Source of the DNA: Silicimonas sp.
GTDB taxonomy: Bacteria > Pseudomonadota > Alphaproteobacteria > Rhodobacterales > Rhodobacteraceae
Length of the DNA: 59,153 nucleotides
Assembly (NCBI GenBank): GCA_022824525.1
Contig: JAJDZT010000071.1
Coordinates: 1-59,153, forward strand
Direction of reading: 5' to 3'
This document shows positions 1-9,641 of this stretch, in pieces; position 1 is the stretch's first letter, and the number at the start of each line of letters is the position of its first letter. The notes beneath the pieces are model-generated. The model was given only the letters and a program-made list of their open reading frames with translations. It did no database searches and was not told the origin of the DNA. Position numbers and translations under genes: made by a program.

Positions 1-19
1 TCAGGTTCGAGAGATCCAT
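1..19 (-). CDS. possible 5' end of a leftward gene (partial)
   Basis: An ATG at 19-17 on the minus strand opens a frame (M-D-L-S-N-L) that runs off the left edge. An AGAGG purine stretch lies about 7 bases upstream, which could be a ribosome binding site. The same frame stays open a little further upstream and reads like coding sequence, so the real start might be elsewhere. Six codons do not allow a product call. Confidence 0.25.
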
Positions 20-219
20 TGCGGCCTCTGATTCGATTTCAGTCAGAAAACGTCATAGACGGTTGACAGAAGAATGTCCAGCCTGTTCAGAAAACCCAAT
101 GTAAAAATAGACGATCATGCACAGAAAAAATTCGCCGTGCACCTCGCACTCACAATTGGAAACGAAATGTTGAGCGTTCTGTCCAAGACTGCGCCGTTCG
201 GGGGCAGTAAGGGGTATGT

Positions 220-360
220 ATGCGCGAATGTATCTTGGACGAACACGACTGGGACCGAATTGTCTACGCTCTTTCCCAGTTCACCCACAACAAGGATTTC
301 AAGGATACGCTGACGCGGGTGCTGGAGAAAAAGAGCAAGTCCCCTCCTCCGGCAAAGTGA
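220..360 (+). CDS. small hypothetical protein (46 aa)
   Basis: This short frame begins at the ATG at 220, follows an in-frame stop at 208-210, and ends 17 bases before the convergent sufS stop. The product is highly charged, with an acidic N-terminal half (DEHDWDR) and a lysine-rich end (LEKKSKSPPPAK), and resembles a small soluble helical protein. A longer overlapping frame at 74-313 reads less like protein. I do not recognise a family. Coding status rests only on composition and on how neatly it fills the gap. Confidence 0.4.
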   Translation: MRECILDEHDWDRIVYALSQFTHNKDFKDTLTRVLEKKSKSPPPAK

Positions 361-376
361 TTGGCGGTCAGAAAGC

Positions 377-1597
377 CTAGCCGAACAATTCGTGACAAAG
401 CTCGAGCGCTTCGATCAAAGCATCAACCTCGTCAGTGGTGTTGTAGAGCCCGAAACTTGCCCGTGTGGTCGCTGTAACACCCAAATGGTCCATCAATGGT
501 CCCGCGCAATGATGTCCCGCCCGCACGGCGACACCTTTTTTGTCCAGCACGGTGGAAATGTCGTGCGGGTGCGCAGCGCCCTCCAGGGTGAAGGAAAAGA
601 TTGCAGCCTTGTCGGCCGTGGTCCCCTGAACCTGAAGCCAATTCAAACCGTCGAGCCGCTCACGAGCGTAATCCCGCAAGGTATCTTCGTGCGCAGCAAC
701 ATTGTCCATGCCGAGTTCCATGAGATAGTCGAGCGCAACGCCGAGACCAATCTGCTGCACGATCCCGGGTGTACCGGCTTCGAACTTCATCGGCGGGTCG
801 TTCCAGGTGATTTCTTCCTTGTGGACTTCGCGGATCATATCACCGCCACCGAGGAAAGGGCGCATCTCATCCATACGTTCGCGACGGATATAGATCGCGC
901 CTGAACCGGAAGGTCCGTACAACTTATGGCCGGTGATCGCGTAAAAATCACAGCCGAGCGCCTGCATATCAACGGGCATATGAACAGCTGCCTGAGAGCC
1001 GTCGACCAGGACCGGGACACCGTGCTCTCGCGCACCGTCGCAAACAGATTTGATGTCGACGCGTGTCCCCAGAACGTTCGAAAGATGCGTTACAGCAATC
1101 AGTTTGGTCCGCGGCGTTATTGCGTTCAGGATCTTTTCCGGCGGCAAGGCCCCGGTTTCGTCGACATCAACCCAAACCAGCTTAACTCCCTGCCGTTCAC
1201 GTAGAAAATGCCATGGTACGATATTGGCGTGATGCTCCATCACCGACAGGATGATCTCGTCGCCTGCCTCCATCCTGGGCATGGCCCAGCCATAGGCGAC
1301 CGTGTTGATGCCTTCCGTTGTGCCGGAATTCATCACGATTTCATTCTCACTACCGGCATTCAGGAACTTTGCGATCTTGCCTCGCACAGCCTCATAATTG
1401 TCGGTCGCAAGGTTAGACAGATAGTGTAAGCCTCTGTGAACATTTGCATATTCCATGGAATATGCTTGCGAAATCGCGTCGATGACAACCTGCGGCTTTT
1501 GCGCCGAGGCCCCGTTATCGAGGTAAACCAACGGCTTCCCGTTGACCTCGCGATGCAAAATAGGGAAATCGCGACGGATCGCGTCGACGTCATACAT
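377..1597 (-). CDS. sufS: SufS-type (class II) cysteine desulfurase
   Basis: This PLP enzyme takes sulfur from L-cysteine as a persulfide and supplies it to the SufBCD scaffold for Fe-S cluster assembly in the cytoplasm. At 406 residues it has the usual family length. The PLP lysine is K225 in the motif ITGHKLYGPSG, and the catalytic cysteine is C364 in RAGHHCAGPLM, the short-loop class II arrangement. It is the last gene of the suf operon, and its start overlaps the end of the preceding Yip1-type gene by 8 bases. No sufE, sufA or sufT follows; the next frame is convergent. Class II enzymes normally need a SufE/SufU sulfur acceptor, which must be encoded elsewhere. Confidence 0.96.
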   Translation of the reverse strand: MYDVDAIRRDFPILHREVNGKPLVYLDNGASAQKPQVVIDAISQAYSMEYANVHRGLHYLSNLATDNYEAVRGKIAKFLNAGSENEIVMNSGTTEGINTVAYGWAMPRMEAGDEIILSVMEHHANIVPWHFLRERQGVKLVWVDVDETGALPPEKILNAITPRTKLIAVTHLSNVLGTRVDIKSVCDGAREHGVPVLVDGSQAAVHMPVDMQALGCDFYAITGHKLYGPSGSGAIYIRRERMDEMRPFLGGGDMIREVHKEEITWNDPPMKFEAGTPGIVQQIGLGVALDYLMELGMDNVAAHEDTLRDYARERLDGLNWLQVQGTTADKAAIFSFTLEGAAHPHDISTVLDKKGVAVRAGHHCAGPLMDHLGVTATTRASFGLYNTTDEVDALIEALELCHELFG

Positions 1598-2159
1598 CCG
1601 ACAAGCTCACTTCTGGGGCGGCGATAAATGGAGCCGCGACAAATGCGATGAGGAAAGAACTCAAAACTGTCACGGCAGCGGCTCGCCAGAGCGAGCTGAA
1701 TCCGTGAAGCGCCGCCACGAAGTTGATTTGGATCCAAACCAGAAAGAGCGCGACCACGAAAATGAACATCACCGCAAGGTTCGGTGAGACCATCGCCAGA
1801 ACGAGTTGGACCGCTGATGCCGGCAGCAGCATGGCCTGCAAGAACACTATGAGCAAAAGCGCGTTCTCCAAGGTGCCGACGCCCTGAAACCAACGCCCTA
1901 CAAAGGTGACAACAAAGGCAAATGCCCCGGCCACCGCAACATAGAACACAAGACTTCTAAAGGGGCTTCGAGGCGCTCCGATTTCCGGCATGGCAGCGAA
2001 AAGGGCCGTGTCTATGAGCACACTCAGGATGGCCACCAGAAACAGCGCCGGAACAACTACCTCGCGCGGAACGCCAAGTGCAATGATGTCTGCCGCAGCA
2101 GCACGGGGCTCCCTTAGCGCTCGCACGCCCTGAGCAAACAAGGATTCAATCAAGGTCAT
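1590..2159 (-). CDS. Yip1-family membrane protein
   Basis: This 189-residue protein has about five hydrophobic segments, and its N-terminus (MTLIESLFAQGVRALREP) is amphipathic. That layout fits the Yip1 domain family of integral membrane proteins, which has no settled function in bacteria. Its start overlaps the preceding gene by four bases and its end overlaps sufS by eight, so it is translated as part of the suf operon. A gene of this kind between sufD and sufS is a familiar arrangement in Rhodobacterales. A role in Fe-S assembly is inferred only from position. Confidence 0.8.
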   Translation of the reverse strand: MTLIESLFAQGVRALREPRAAAADIIALGVPREVVVPALFLVAILSVLIDTALFAAMPEIGAPRSPFRSLVFYVAVAGAFAFVVTFVGRWFQGVGTLENALLLIVFLQAMLLPASAVQLVLAMVSPNLAVMFIFVVALFLVWIQINFVAALHGFSSLWRAAAVTVLSSFLIAFVAAPFIAAPEVSLSDV

Positions 2160-2656
2160 ACCGCTGCTTCCTGCCCCGAGCGTACAGCCGCCACAAGACC
2201 GAATCCGGCAAATGTCAGAAAGCTGCCAAGGGCCAAGATACCAGCGACCATCGGACCAGCGCCGTCACCCGCAAACCCAGACATCAAGCCTGTGAGCAGC
2301 CAAAGGGGAGCAGACGCCAAAAGGGCCCAGAAAAGTGCCGATCGAACACGGAACCCATCCACCGAAATGCGCAGCAAAGCCATGATGCCTTTGAGGACCA
2401 AGGAAAGGACATAGAAAAGAAGCGGCATGACCATCAGCCATCCAAACAACGCGCCGGACATACGCGCGTCAAACGGGATTGAAGGGTCAAGGAACGCCTC
2501 CCGCGACAATCGCGGCCATTGCGCAATGAAGATCAGGAAACAGGCCCCCATGAGCACGGCAAGCGCCCGATCCTCGCGAGGAGGACCGGACATGCGGCGA
2601 GCCTGGACTTCGGCCGGTGCGCGGTATGTCCGCACGATATCGAGAACGACACTCAC
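2156..2656 (-). CDS. second Yip1-like membrane protein
   Basis: This 166-residue protein has about four membrane segments in the layout of Yip1-type proteins, after a short cytoplasmic N-terminus (MSVVLDIVRTYRAPAEVQAR). Its start overlaps the sufD stop by four bases (ATGA) and its end overlaps the next Yip1-type gene by four, so sufD and the pair are probably translationally coupled. The two Yip1-like proteins differ in sequence but are similar in size and topology and might form a heteromeric complex. Function is unknown. The membrane assignment is sure; the family name is less so. Confidence 0.72.
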   Translation of the reverse strand: MSVVLDIVRTYRAPAEVQARRMSGPPREDRALAVLMGACFLIFIAQWPRLSREAFLDPSIPFDARMSGALFGWLMVMPLLFYVLSLVLKGIMALLRISVDGFRVRSALFWALLASAPLWLLTGLMSGFAGDGAGPMVAGILALGSFLTFAGFGLVAAVRSGQEAAV

Positions 2657-3939
2657 GACCTGTGCCGGAGAAGCCAGCCTTCGAGACGCGAACGGATATC
2701 ATCCGCGATCTCTTCGTTTTCGATTTCGTCGATTGCCTCGGCAAGGAAGGCAAGCACCAGGAGATCCTGGGCCTCTTTCTCTGGCACGCCTCTGGACCGA
2801 AGATAGAAAAGCGCCTCTTCATCGATCGCGCCAGATGTTGATCCGTGCGAACAGGCGACATCATCTGCGTAGATCTCGAGTTCCGGCTTGGCGAGAAATT
2901 GAGCGTCCTCGTCCAGAAGGAGCGACTGACTGATTTGGTAGCCGTCGGTTTTCTGCGCGCCCGGTTTCACGAGGATCTTGCCTTGAAACGCCCCGACCGC
3001 ACCGTTCTTGAGCACTTTCTTGAAAACCTGGCGGCTTTCACAGTTCACCGCGTCATGGGTGATGAACACGGTGTCATCGTGATGGAAATCACCGTCTCCC
3101 ATGGCAGCCCCAGCAATATGTGCCTGTGCATTGTCGCCCGTGAGCTCGATGAACGCCTCGTTCCGCGTGAGGCGGCCGTTGGCCGTCAGCGTGAAGCTCT
3201 TGAACACGCTCTCTTCGCCAAGACGCGCGAAGATATGTGTGACGGCGCGGCGTTCGTGATCGCGGCCTTGGCTTCGTATGTGATGGAAGGCTGCCTTGTC
3301 CGCCACATCTACTTCAAAGCATTTGTTGAAGCGCGCCGCCGCCGGGCCGGCTTCCAACAAGGTGACTTCGGCCCCCTCTTCGACCTTTACGAGGAAGTGT
3401 AGGATGGCATCGCTGTCGGTCTGCTCGTGAAGATACCGAAAGTGAAGCGGCTTCGACGGCTTGCCCGTCACACGAACCACGACACCGTCAGTCGCGAAAG
3501 CCGTGTTGAGCGCAGCGAACGGACGGGCAACCGGCGTTTGCCCGCGTGCTTCAAGAACGCCGTACAAATCCTTCGCCCAGTGAATGTCCTGCTGTGTCGC
3601 GTCAGCGAGCCGCATGATCTCCACACCTTCAAGGCTCAGGTCGTCAGAGGCGTCTGAGTCGAAAACACCATCGCGGAAAACAAGGCACAGGCGGTCGAGA
3701 TCGGAAAACGCCGGGTTCTCGTCCTCTGCAAAAAGCGCCGCTTCCGGCGCGTCGGGCGCATTCAGAGTGTCAGGCCGCGTAAAACGCCAGTACTCGTCCC
3801 GCGGACCGGGCAGACCCATCGTGTTCAAACGTGCAAGCGCATCTTCCCGAGCCTTCGTAGCCCACACGGACCCGTCCGGCATGGACAGCGGCGCAAGCCG
3901 AGCCTCTGTTGCATCAAGTTTCGCTTGTGGAAGCGCCAT
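2653..3939 (-). CDS. sufD: Fe-S cluster assembly protein SufD
   Basis: SufD partners with SufB and the SufC ATPase in the SufBC2D scaffold, where clusters are built at the SufB-SufD interface. The 428-residue protein has the beta-helix region in its middle and a conserved C-terminal block. C363 and H365 in the motif ACSHGSTSGAID correspond to the cysteine and histidine of E. coli SufD at the interface. Its start overlaps the sufC stop by one base and its end overlaps the Yip1-like gene by four. The assignment is firm from the C-terminal block and from its place directly after sufC. Confidence 0.95.
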   Translation of the reverse strand: MALPQAKLDATEARLAPLSMPDGSVWATKAREDALARLNTMGLPGPRDEYWRFTRPDTLNAPDAPEAALFAEDENPAFSDLDRLCLVFRDGVFDSDASDDLSLEGVEIMRLADATQQDIHWAKDLYGVLEARGQTPVARPFAALNTAFATDGVVVRVTGKPSKPLHFRYLHEQTDSDAILHFLVKVEEGAEVTLLEAGPAAARFNKCFEVDVADKAAFHHIRSQGRDHERRAVTHIFARLGEESVFKSFTLTANGRLTRNEAFIELTGDNAQAHIAGAAMGDGDFHHDDTVFITHDAVNCESRQVFKKVLKNGAVGAFQGKILVKPGAQKTDGYQISQSLLLDEDAQFLAKPELEIYADDVACSHGSTSGAIDEEALFYLRSRGVPEKEAQDLLVLAFLAEAIDEIENEEIADDIRSRLEGWLLRHRS

Positions 3940-4694
3940 TACGCCACCTCCGCAAGGATATCGGCATACCCGTTGTTCTCGACTTCAAGTGCGAGTTCCG
4001 GACCGCCGGATTTCACGATCCGCCCATCGGCCATGATGTGCACGACGTCAGGTTGAATGTGACTGAGCAAACGCTGGTAGTGCGTGATGACGAGGAACGC
4101 GCGGCCTTCGTCGCGGAGTGCGTTCACGCCTTCGGATACAAGCCGCATGGCATCAACATCAAGACCGGAATCCGTCTCGTCCAGAATGCACATCTTGGGC
4201 TCCAGCATCGCCATCTGAAGGATCTCGTTGCGCTTCTTCTCGCCTCCAGAGAAGCCAACGTTCACAGGTCGCTTCAGCATATCGGCGTCGATCTTCAGCG
4301 CCTTCGCCTTCTCGCGGATGAGCTTCAGAAAATCCGCCGCACTGACCTCTTCCTCGCCGCGCGCCTTCTTCTGGGCGTTGAGCGCAGTGCGCAGGAATGT
4401 CATGTTTCCGACGCCCGGAATCTCCACAGGGTATTGGAAGGCAAGGAACAAGCCTGCCGCAGCACGCTCTTCCGGTTCCATCTCCAGAACATCCTCGCCC
4501 TCAAGCGTTGCCGCGCCGTCGGTCACTTCATAACCTTCACGACCGGAAAGTACGTAAGAAAGGGTCGACTTGCCCGACCCGTTCGGCCCCATGATGGCGT
4601 GCACCGACCCGGCTGGCACCTCAAGGTTGACCCCTTTCAGGATCTGCTTGTCTTCTTCTTCAAGTTTCACATGGAGGTTATTGATTTTCAGCAT
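3939..4694 (-). CDS. sufC: Fe-S cluster assembly ATPase SufC
   Basis: SufC is the ABC-type ATPase of the SufBCD scaffold; it is soluble and not a transporter subunit. The 251-residue product shows Walker A GPNGSGKST at 36-44, the SufC-type signature FSGGEKKRN at 148-156 and Walker B ILDETD at 170-175. I chose the ATG at 4694 because GAGG lies just upstream and the product then begins MLKINNLHVKLEE, as in the family; the frame is open seven codons further back. The gene overlaps sufD by one base and is preceded by a hairpin at 4720-4746. Confidence 0.96.
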   Translation of the reverse strand: MLKINNLHVKLEEEDKQILKGVNLEVPAGSVHAIMGPNGSGKSTLSYVLSGREGYEVTDGAATLEGEDVLEMEPEERAAAGLFLAFQYPVEIPGVGNMTFLRTALNAQKKARGEEEVSAADFLKLIREKAKALKIDADMLKRPVNVGFSGGEKKRNEILQMAMLEPKMCILDETDSGLDVDAMRLVSEGVNALRDEGRAFLVITHYQRLLSHIQPDVVHIMADGRIVKSGGPELALEVENNGYADILAEVA

Positions 4695-4719
4695 TTTTTT
4701 CCTCACGCAACGCAATAGT

Positions 4720-4746
4720 CCCGCCCCTGCGACGCGGCAGGGCGGG
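4720..4746 (-). other. GC-rich hairpin in front of sufC
   Basis: CCCGCCCCTGC and GCAGGGCGGG pair over ten base pairs with one bulged base and a six-base loop. No run of T follows on the minus strand, so it is not a classical terminator. It sits 26 bases before the sufC start. It could be an mRNA processing or stabilising element that separates the upstream and downstream parts of the suf transcript. Confidence 0.45.
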
Positions 4747-4773
4747 CGTTGAAGTTTCGATTTTCGTGGGGCG

Positions 4774-5346
4774 TCAGCTCTGGGAGCGGACTTCCTTCAC
4801 ATAAGCCTTGGAGAACAGGCCGGCGTATACCTTCGGAATGGCTTGCACCATTTCGGTATTGTAGTGAAAGACGGCAATGAACCCGGCCAGAAGGCCGAGA
4901 AAGCGAATGCCGCGCAACAGATGGAACGTCCATCCAAAGGTCAGCGCCAGAATGCCACCGAACAGGAAGGGCGCGTAGAACATGTAGTCTTCCAGACCCG
5001 CCGGCGGAGCCAGTTGCCCCAGTCCACCTGCCCCGAAGAGGTGATAGTCCACGGCCTGGCCGACAAACATGGAAAGACCGCCGAACAGCACGGCGAGCAA
5101 CGCCAGGGTCAGCGTCGAACCACTGTTGAGGTCGATGTTCTTGGCCTTCTTCTTTTTCACGCGAACGCGGTTCGTGGCACGGCTTTTTTTCTTGCCATAA
5201 ACCTGTGCTTCGTCGACGGGGCCGATATGCACCTCCCCCATCGTGTTGGAGCCACCCTTCCGGATCTTCGCAATACGCTTGTCGAACCCATCGCGTTGGG
5301 CGTTCGCTAGAGACATGCCTGTCATCCCGTTTACTCGGTTGAGCAT
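4774..5346 (-). CDS. hypothetical membrane protein in the suf operon
   Basis: This 190-residue protein has a basic cytoplasmic N-terminal part with a lysine/arginine cluster (KKKSRATNRVRVKKKKAK) followed by about four hydrophobic segments. I do not recognise a named domain. It lies between the sufB side of the operon and sufC, where Rhodobacterales often carry a hypothetical gene. The start at 5346 has a GGGA stretch a few bases upstream; internal methionines at 5325 and 5316 are alternatives. The basic patch could bind nucleic acid, acidic protein or phospholipid, but that is inference. Confidence 0.78.
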   Translation of the reverse strand: MLNRVNGMTGMSLANAQRDGFDKRIAKIRKGGSNTMGEVHIGPVDEAQVYGKKKSRATNRVRVKKKKAKNIDLNSGSTLTLALLAVLFGGLSMFVGQAVDYHLFGAGGLGQLAPPAGLEDYMFYAPFLFGGILALTFGWTFHLLRGIRFLGLLAGFIAVFHYNTEMVQAIPKVYAGLFSKAYVKEVRSQS

Positions 5347-5434
5347 TTTTTCCCAAGCGAATGTGGCGAGACAATGGCGCGAGAGCGGAGAAATCCGCTA
5401 TTTTCGCGCGATATGAAGGAGAAATACCCATGTT

Positions 5435-5746
5435 TCAGGACACCGTGACCGAAGTTCCGCTGGCCGAGACCATCAGCATATTATTGACGACCTCATAGTC
5501 GAGATCCACGCCCACAACCGCGTTTCCCCCGACTTGTGCGGCCCGTTGTTCCAGTTCCTGAAGTGCGATTTGACGGGCTTTTGCGAGTTCTTCTTCATAG
5601 GCCCCCGAACGCCCGCCGACGATATCGGTGATCGAGGCGAAGATGTCCCGGAACACGTTCGCGCCCAGGATCGCCTCCCCCACGACGACGCCGTGGTAGG
5701 CAGTGATCGATTTACCTTCGATGGAGGGCGTGGTGGTCACGATCAT
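5435..5746 (-). CDS. YbjQ/UPF0145 family heavy-metal-binding-domain protein
   Basis: The 103-residue product begins [14 protein letters not shown] and continues with the family blocks [19 protein letters not shown] and [11 protein letters not shown], which define the YbjQ family. These are small proteins predicted to form a pentameric ring, with a putative metal-binding annotation and no proven activity. I chose ATG 5746 because a GGGGAGA site lies just upstream and the family starts this way. The frame extends further, and an ATG at 5770 would overlap the preceding stop as ATGA. It is the third of three small genes placed between sufB and the rest of the operon. Confidence 0.9.
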   Translation of the reverse strand: MIVTTTPSIEGKSITAYHGVVVGEAILGANVFRDIFASITDIVGGRSGAYEEELAKARQIALQELEQRAAQVGGNAVVGVDLDYEVVNNMLMVSASGTSVTVS

Positions 5747-5766
5747 GGTTTTGTCTCCCCAAGGGT

Positions 5767-5952
5767 TCATTTCTTCTCGGTCCACTGTCTCAGCACGGTC
5801 GAGGCGAAGAGGCTGCCGAGGAAGCCAGAGGCGAAGCTGATCCCGATCACTTGGCCCCTTTGGAGCATGTCCGTCAGCCAGTCGATGCCCACGGCGAAAC
5901 AGGCGCAGAAGATGCCGGTCAGGACGGCGGAGAGGAGGATGGGGCGGATCAT
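5767..5952 (-). CDS. small membrane protein (61 aa)
   Basis: This short gene encodes two hydrophobic segments (around residues 2-22 and 36-54) and a basic end (RQWTEKK). Its start overlaps the end of the 119-residue gene by four bases, which supports real, coupled translation. No family is recognised. Its position between another membrane protein and a YbjQ protein suggests that the three form one functional unit inserted into the suf operon. Confidence 0.65.
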   Translation of the reverse strand: MIRPILLSAVLTGIFCACFAVGIDWLTDMLQRGQVIGISFASGFLGSLFASTVLRQWTEKK

Positions 5953-6308
5953 TTTCTTGCAGTGTCCCTAACTTCCTGCGTCCTCGAAGTTTGGTAGATG
6001 TACTTGAAAGAGGCGTCCAAATCCTGCGCGGCGCGAATGCGCGACTTAGCAAAGCGATAGTGCAGAAGAGCCAATGCCGCGGAACCGGAAAAGGACATAG
6101 CCGCCAAAACGACAGTCGGACGTACATTGATCGCCTCAGCGATGGGCAAAAAGCTGTATAATCCTGTCCAGAAAAACACGATGACCAACAGACAACCTCC
6201 GGCAGTCGCAATCAATACAGCTTCGCTAGAAGCTGACCGGCGAGCAGTCTTTGCGATCCTTTGTCTTTCGCTGAGCGAATAGCTCTCAAGATCGCGTTCG
6301 GCGGACAT
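5949..6308 (-). CDS. hypothetical membrane protein (119 aa)
   Basis: The product has a charged N-terminal region rich in serine and arginine ([20 protein letters not shown]), two hydrophobic segments in the middle, and a basic C-terminal tail that ends beyond [11 protein letters not shown]. It begins three bases after the sufB stop, so it is co-transcribed with sufB. It overlaps the next small membrane gene by four bases. I do not recognise a domain, and a function in cluster assembly is only suggested by location. Confidence 0.68.
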   Translation of the reverse strand: MSAERDLESYSLSERQRIAKTARRSASSEAVLIATAGGCLLVIVFFWTGLYSFLPIAEAINVRPTVVLAAMSFSGSAALALLHYRFAKSRIRAAQDLDASFKYIYQTSRTQEVRDTARK

Positions 6309-6311
6309 CCT

Positions 6312-7832
<1,521 letters not shown>

Positions 7833-7843
7833 CTATCGTCCCT

Positions 7844-8923
7844 TTATGCCGCCCGTTGGCGAAACTTTTTCTCGTGTTTCAGCCACGCTTCCGCGAAACG
7901 CAGCACATCATCCTCAGTTGTCGTCGGGCCCATTGAAACCCTAAGCGCACCCTCGGCCTCCTGCTCACTCAGGCCCATCGCCTTCAAGACCCGAGGCACT
8001 TTGACCTTGCCGCTTGAACAGGCGGAACCCGAAGACACCGCGAAGCCCGCCAGATCCATCTGCATGACTTGCGTCTCGCCCTTCCAACCGGATGTCGCGA
8101 AGCAAGTTGTATTGGGTAATCGGCGTGCTTCTTGCCCGACAAAAATAGTCTCTTTTATTTCGGATGCCAGAGCATTTTCTAGAATGTTTCTAAGTTTTTC
8201 GATTTCGGTCCAGACCCCCGCCTCCAAATCGTGCGCTGCCGCCTCGCAAGCAGCTCCAAAACCGGCGATCCCCATGACATTTTCTGTCCCGGAGCGCCGC
8301 CCGAGTTCCTGTCCGCCGCCTTCTTGCAGCGGGCTGAAATCGAAGCCGTCGCGCACCAGCAAAGCGCCCACCCCCTTCGGCCCTCCTAGCTTGTGTGCGC
8401 TGAGACAGGCGAAATCCGCGCCCGACCAATGGAAGCTCCAGGGGATGCGCCCGACGGCCTGCGTTACGTCGAGAAAGAGCCAGTCCGCCCGCGCCCGCCC
8501 GAACGGGTATTGCCCGTCGACTTTCTCGGGTGGTTCGGTGATGACACCGGTTTCGGAATTGGCCAGCCCCATGGCCAGCGTGTGGCCCGGCCCGTTGGGG
8601 CGCTCACTCAATCCGCCCATGTCGGCATGAGCCCAGACCGCGTCATGTGCTGTTTCATCCACCAGCACGTCATATCCATCGGGCACATTCTCCAAAACCC
8701 GCGCCGCTTCCGTCGCGCCGGAGGTAAAGACAACCTCTCCCGGCTTGCACCCGCAAAGGGCGGCCACCTGCCCCCGCGCCCGCTCGACGATGGCCTTGGC
8801 CGCGCGCCCCTCCGCATGCACGGAAGATGGGTTCCCCACCGCATCCATGGCCGCGACCATCGCGTCGCGCGCTTCGGGGCGAAGCGGTGCTGTGGCGTTC
8901 CAGTCGAGATAGACCCGCTCCAT
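7844..8923 (-). CDS. NifS/IscS-type (class I) cysteine desulfurase
   Basis: This second desulfurase of the operon is a 359-residue PLP protein starting MERVYLDWNATAPL. The PLP lysine is K178 in LSAHKLGGPKG, and the catalytic cysteine is C302 in SSGSACSSGKVKVP, within a long loop as in class I enzymes. It probably supplies sulfur directly without a SufE partner. The frame continues five codons upstream to 8938, but the family start and the GATCAG spacing favour 8923. It lies between iscR and sufB, the standard position in alphaproteobacterial suf operons. How work is divided with sufS cannot be read from sequence. Confidence 0.93.
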   Translation of the reverse strand: MERVYLDWNATAPLRPEARDAMVAAMDAVGNPSSVHAEGRAAKAIVERARGQVAALCGCKPGEVVFTSGATEAARVLENVPDGYDVLVDETAHDAVWAHADMGGLSERPNGPGHTLAMGLANSETGVITEPPEKVDGQYPFGRARADWLFLDVTQAVGRIPWSFHWSGADFACLSAHKLGGPKGVGALLVRDGFDFSPLQEGGGQELGRRSGTENVMGIAGFGAACEAAAHDLEAGVWTEIEKLRNILENALASEIKETIFVGQEARRLPNTTCFATSGWKGETQVMQMDLAGFAVSSGSACSSGKVKVPRVLKAMGLSEQEAEGALRVSMGPTTTEDDVLRFAEAWLKHEKKFRQRAA

Positions 8924-9001
8924 CAACTGATCTCGCATCCTCGAAGAACAACTATCCTTGGGGCCAGACGTTTGGAGCCGAGCGTCTGTTCGCGCAAACC
9001 G

Positions 9002-9463
9002 CTAGCCATCGTCCACTACCTCAAACAAGGCCGGAACCGCCGGACAGGGCGCCAGTTCATTTGCCACCACATCCGACAACCGGGTCTGGTGCAGAAAAAC
9101 ATAGACATGCGCCGACAAACCTTCCCACAGCCGGTTTGTCATCGACTGCGCCCGGCTTCCCGACGAGCCACCCGAGGCGCCCGCTCCGGTATGCATGGCG
9201 CTTACCGTCTCATCAACGGCGGCAAGGATTTCCACCACACGGATTTCACTCGCGGGCTTCGCCAACTGATAGCCGCCGCCCGGGCCACGCATGCTCTTCA
9301 CAAGACCATTGCGCCGAAGTTTCACGAAAAGCTGCTCGAGGTAAGGAAGCGAAATGTCCTGCCGTTTCGAGATCTCGGCAAGCGACAACAATTGGTCGCT
9401 GGGCGCCATCGCCAGATCGGCGAGCGCGACCATGGCATATCTGCCCTTGGTGCTGAGTTTCAT
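9002..9463 (-). CDS. iscR: Rrf2-family regulator IscR lacking the three-cysteine cluster motif
   Basis: This 153-residue transcription factor starts with MKLSTKGRYAMVALADLA, the IscR/Rrf2 winged-helix N-terminus, and has the recognition region PYLEQLFVKLRRNGLV. Where E. coli IscR carries three cysteines that ligate a [2Fe-2S] cluster, this protein has a Ser/Gly-rich stretch (GAGASGGSSGSRAQS, residues 93-107). Its only cysteine is C140 near the end. A single-cysteine IscR that still senses Fe-S status is known from Rhodobacter sphaeroides, so loss of the motif does not mean loss of function. It is the first gene of the suf operon and probably autoregulates it through the sites just upstream. 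Confidence 0.93.
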   Translation of the reverse strand: MKLSTKGRYAMVALADLAMAPSDQLLSLAEISKRQDISLPYLEQLFVKLRRNGLVKSMRGPGGGYQLAKPASEIRVVEILAAVDETVSAMHTGAGASGGSSGSRAQSMTNRLWEGLSAHVYVFLHQTRLSDVVANELAPCPAVPALFEVVDDG

Positions 9464-9487
9464 CGAGCCGCAATCCCCGCAAATGGA

Positions 9488-9506
9488 TTGACCTTTTGAC
9501 GGTCAA
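9488..9506. promoter_or_regulatory. IscR-like palindrome TTGACC-N7-GGTCAA
   Basis: A perfect 6-7-6 inverted repeat lies 25-43 bases before the iscR start codon. The TTGAC/GTCAA half-sites resemble those of Rrf2/IscR operators. Position and symmetry fit an autoregulatory site covering the iscR core promoter. Binding by this IscR is inference. Confidence 0.6.
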
Positions 9507-9548
9507 CGCTTACCTCAGCCCAGCACTCGGGGGTGCGAGGCTTTTAAC

Positions 9549-9563
9549 TTAGAACGCTTCTAA
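9549..9563. promoter_or_regulatory. Irr-type iron control element TTAGAACGCTTCTAA
   Basis: This is a perfect TTAGAA-N3-TTCTAA inverted repeat, with extra partial symmetry outside it. The pattern matches the iron control element bound by Irr in alphaproteobacteria. It lies about 86 bases upstream of iscR and about 79 before the divergent hydrolase start, so it could act on either gene. Irr control of suf operons is known in this class, so the iscR side is the likelier target. Confidence 0.65.
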
Positions 9564-9641
9564 AGTACCCGACCAAAGGCGTCAACTTTGGAAGGGTCGA
9601 AAGAGTTTGGCCTCCAAAGAAAAGAAGGTGGATACGCGCGA

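Noticed and set aside
74..313. 79-residue frame at the left edge
   Set aside because: Low-complexity Ser/Thr-rich C-terminus. The overlapping 46-residue frame at 220-360 reads more like protein and fits the gap to sufS.
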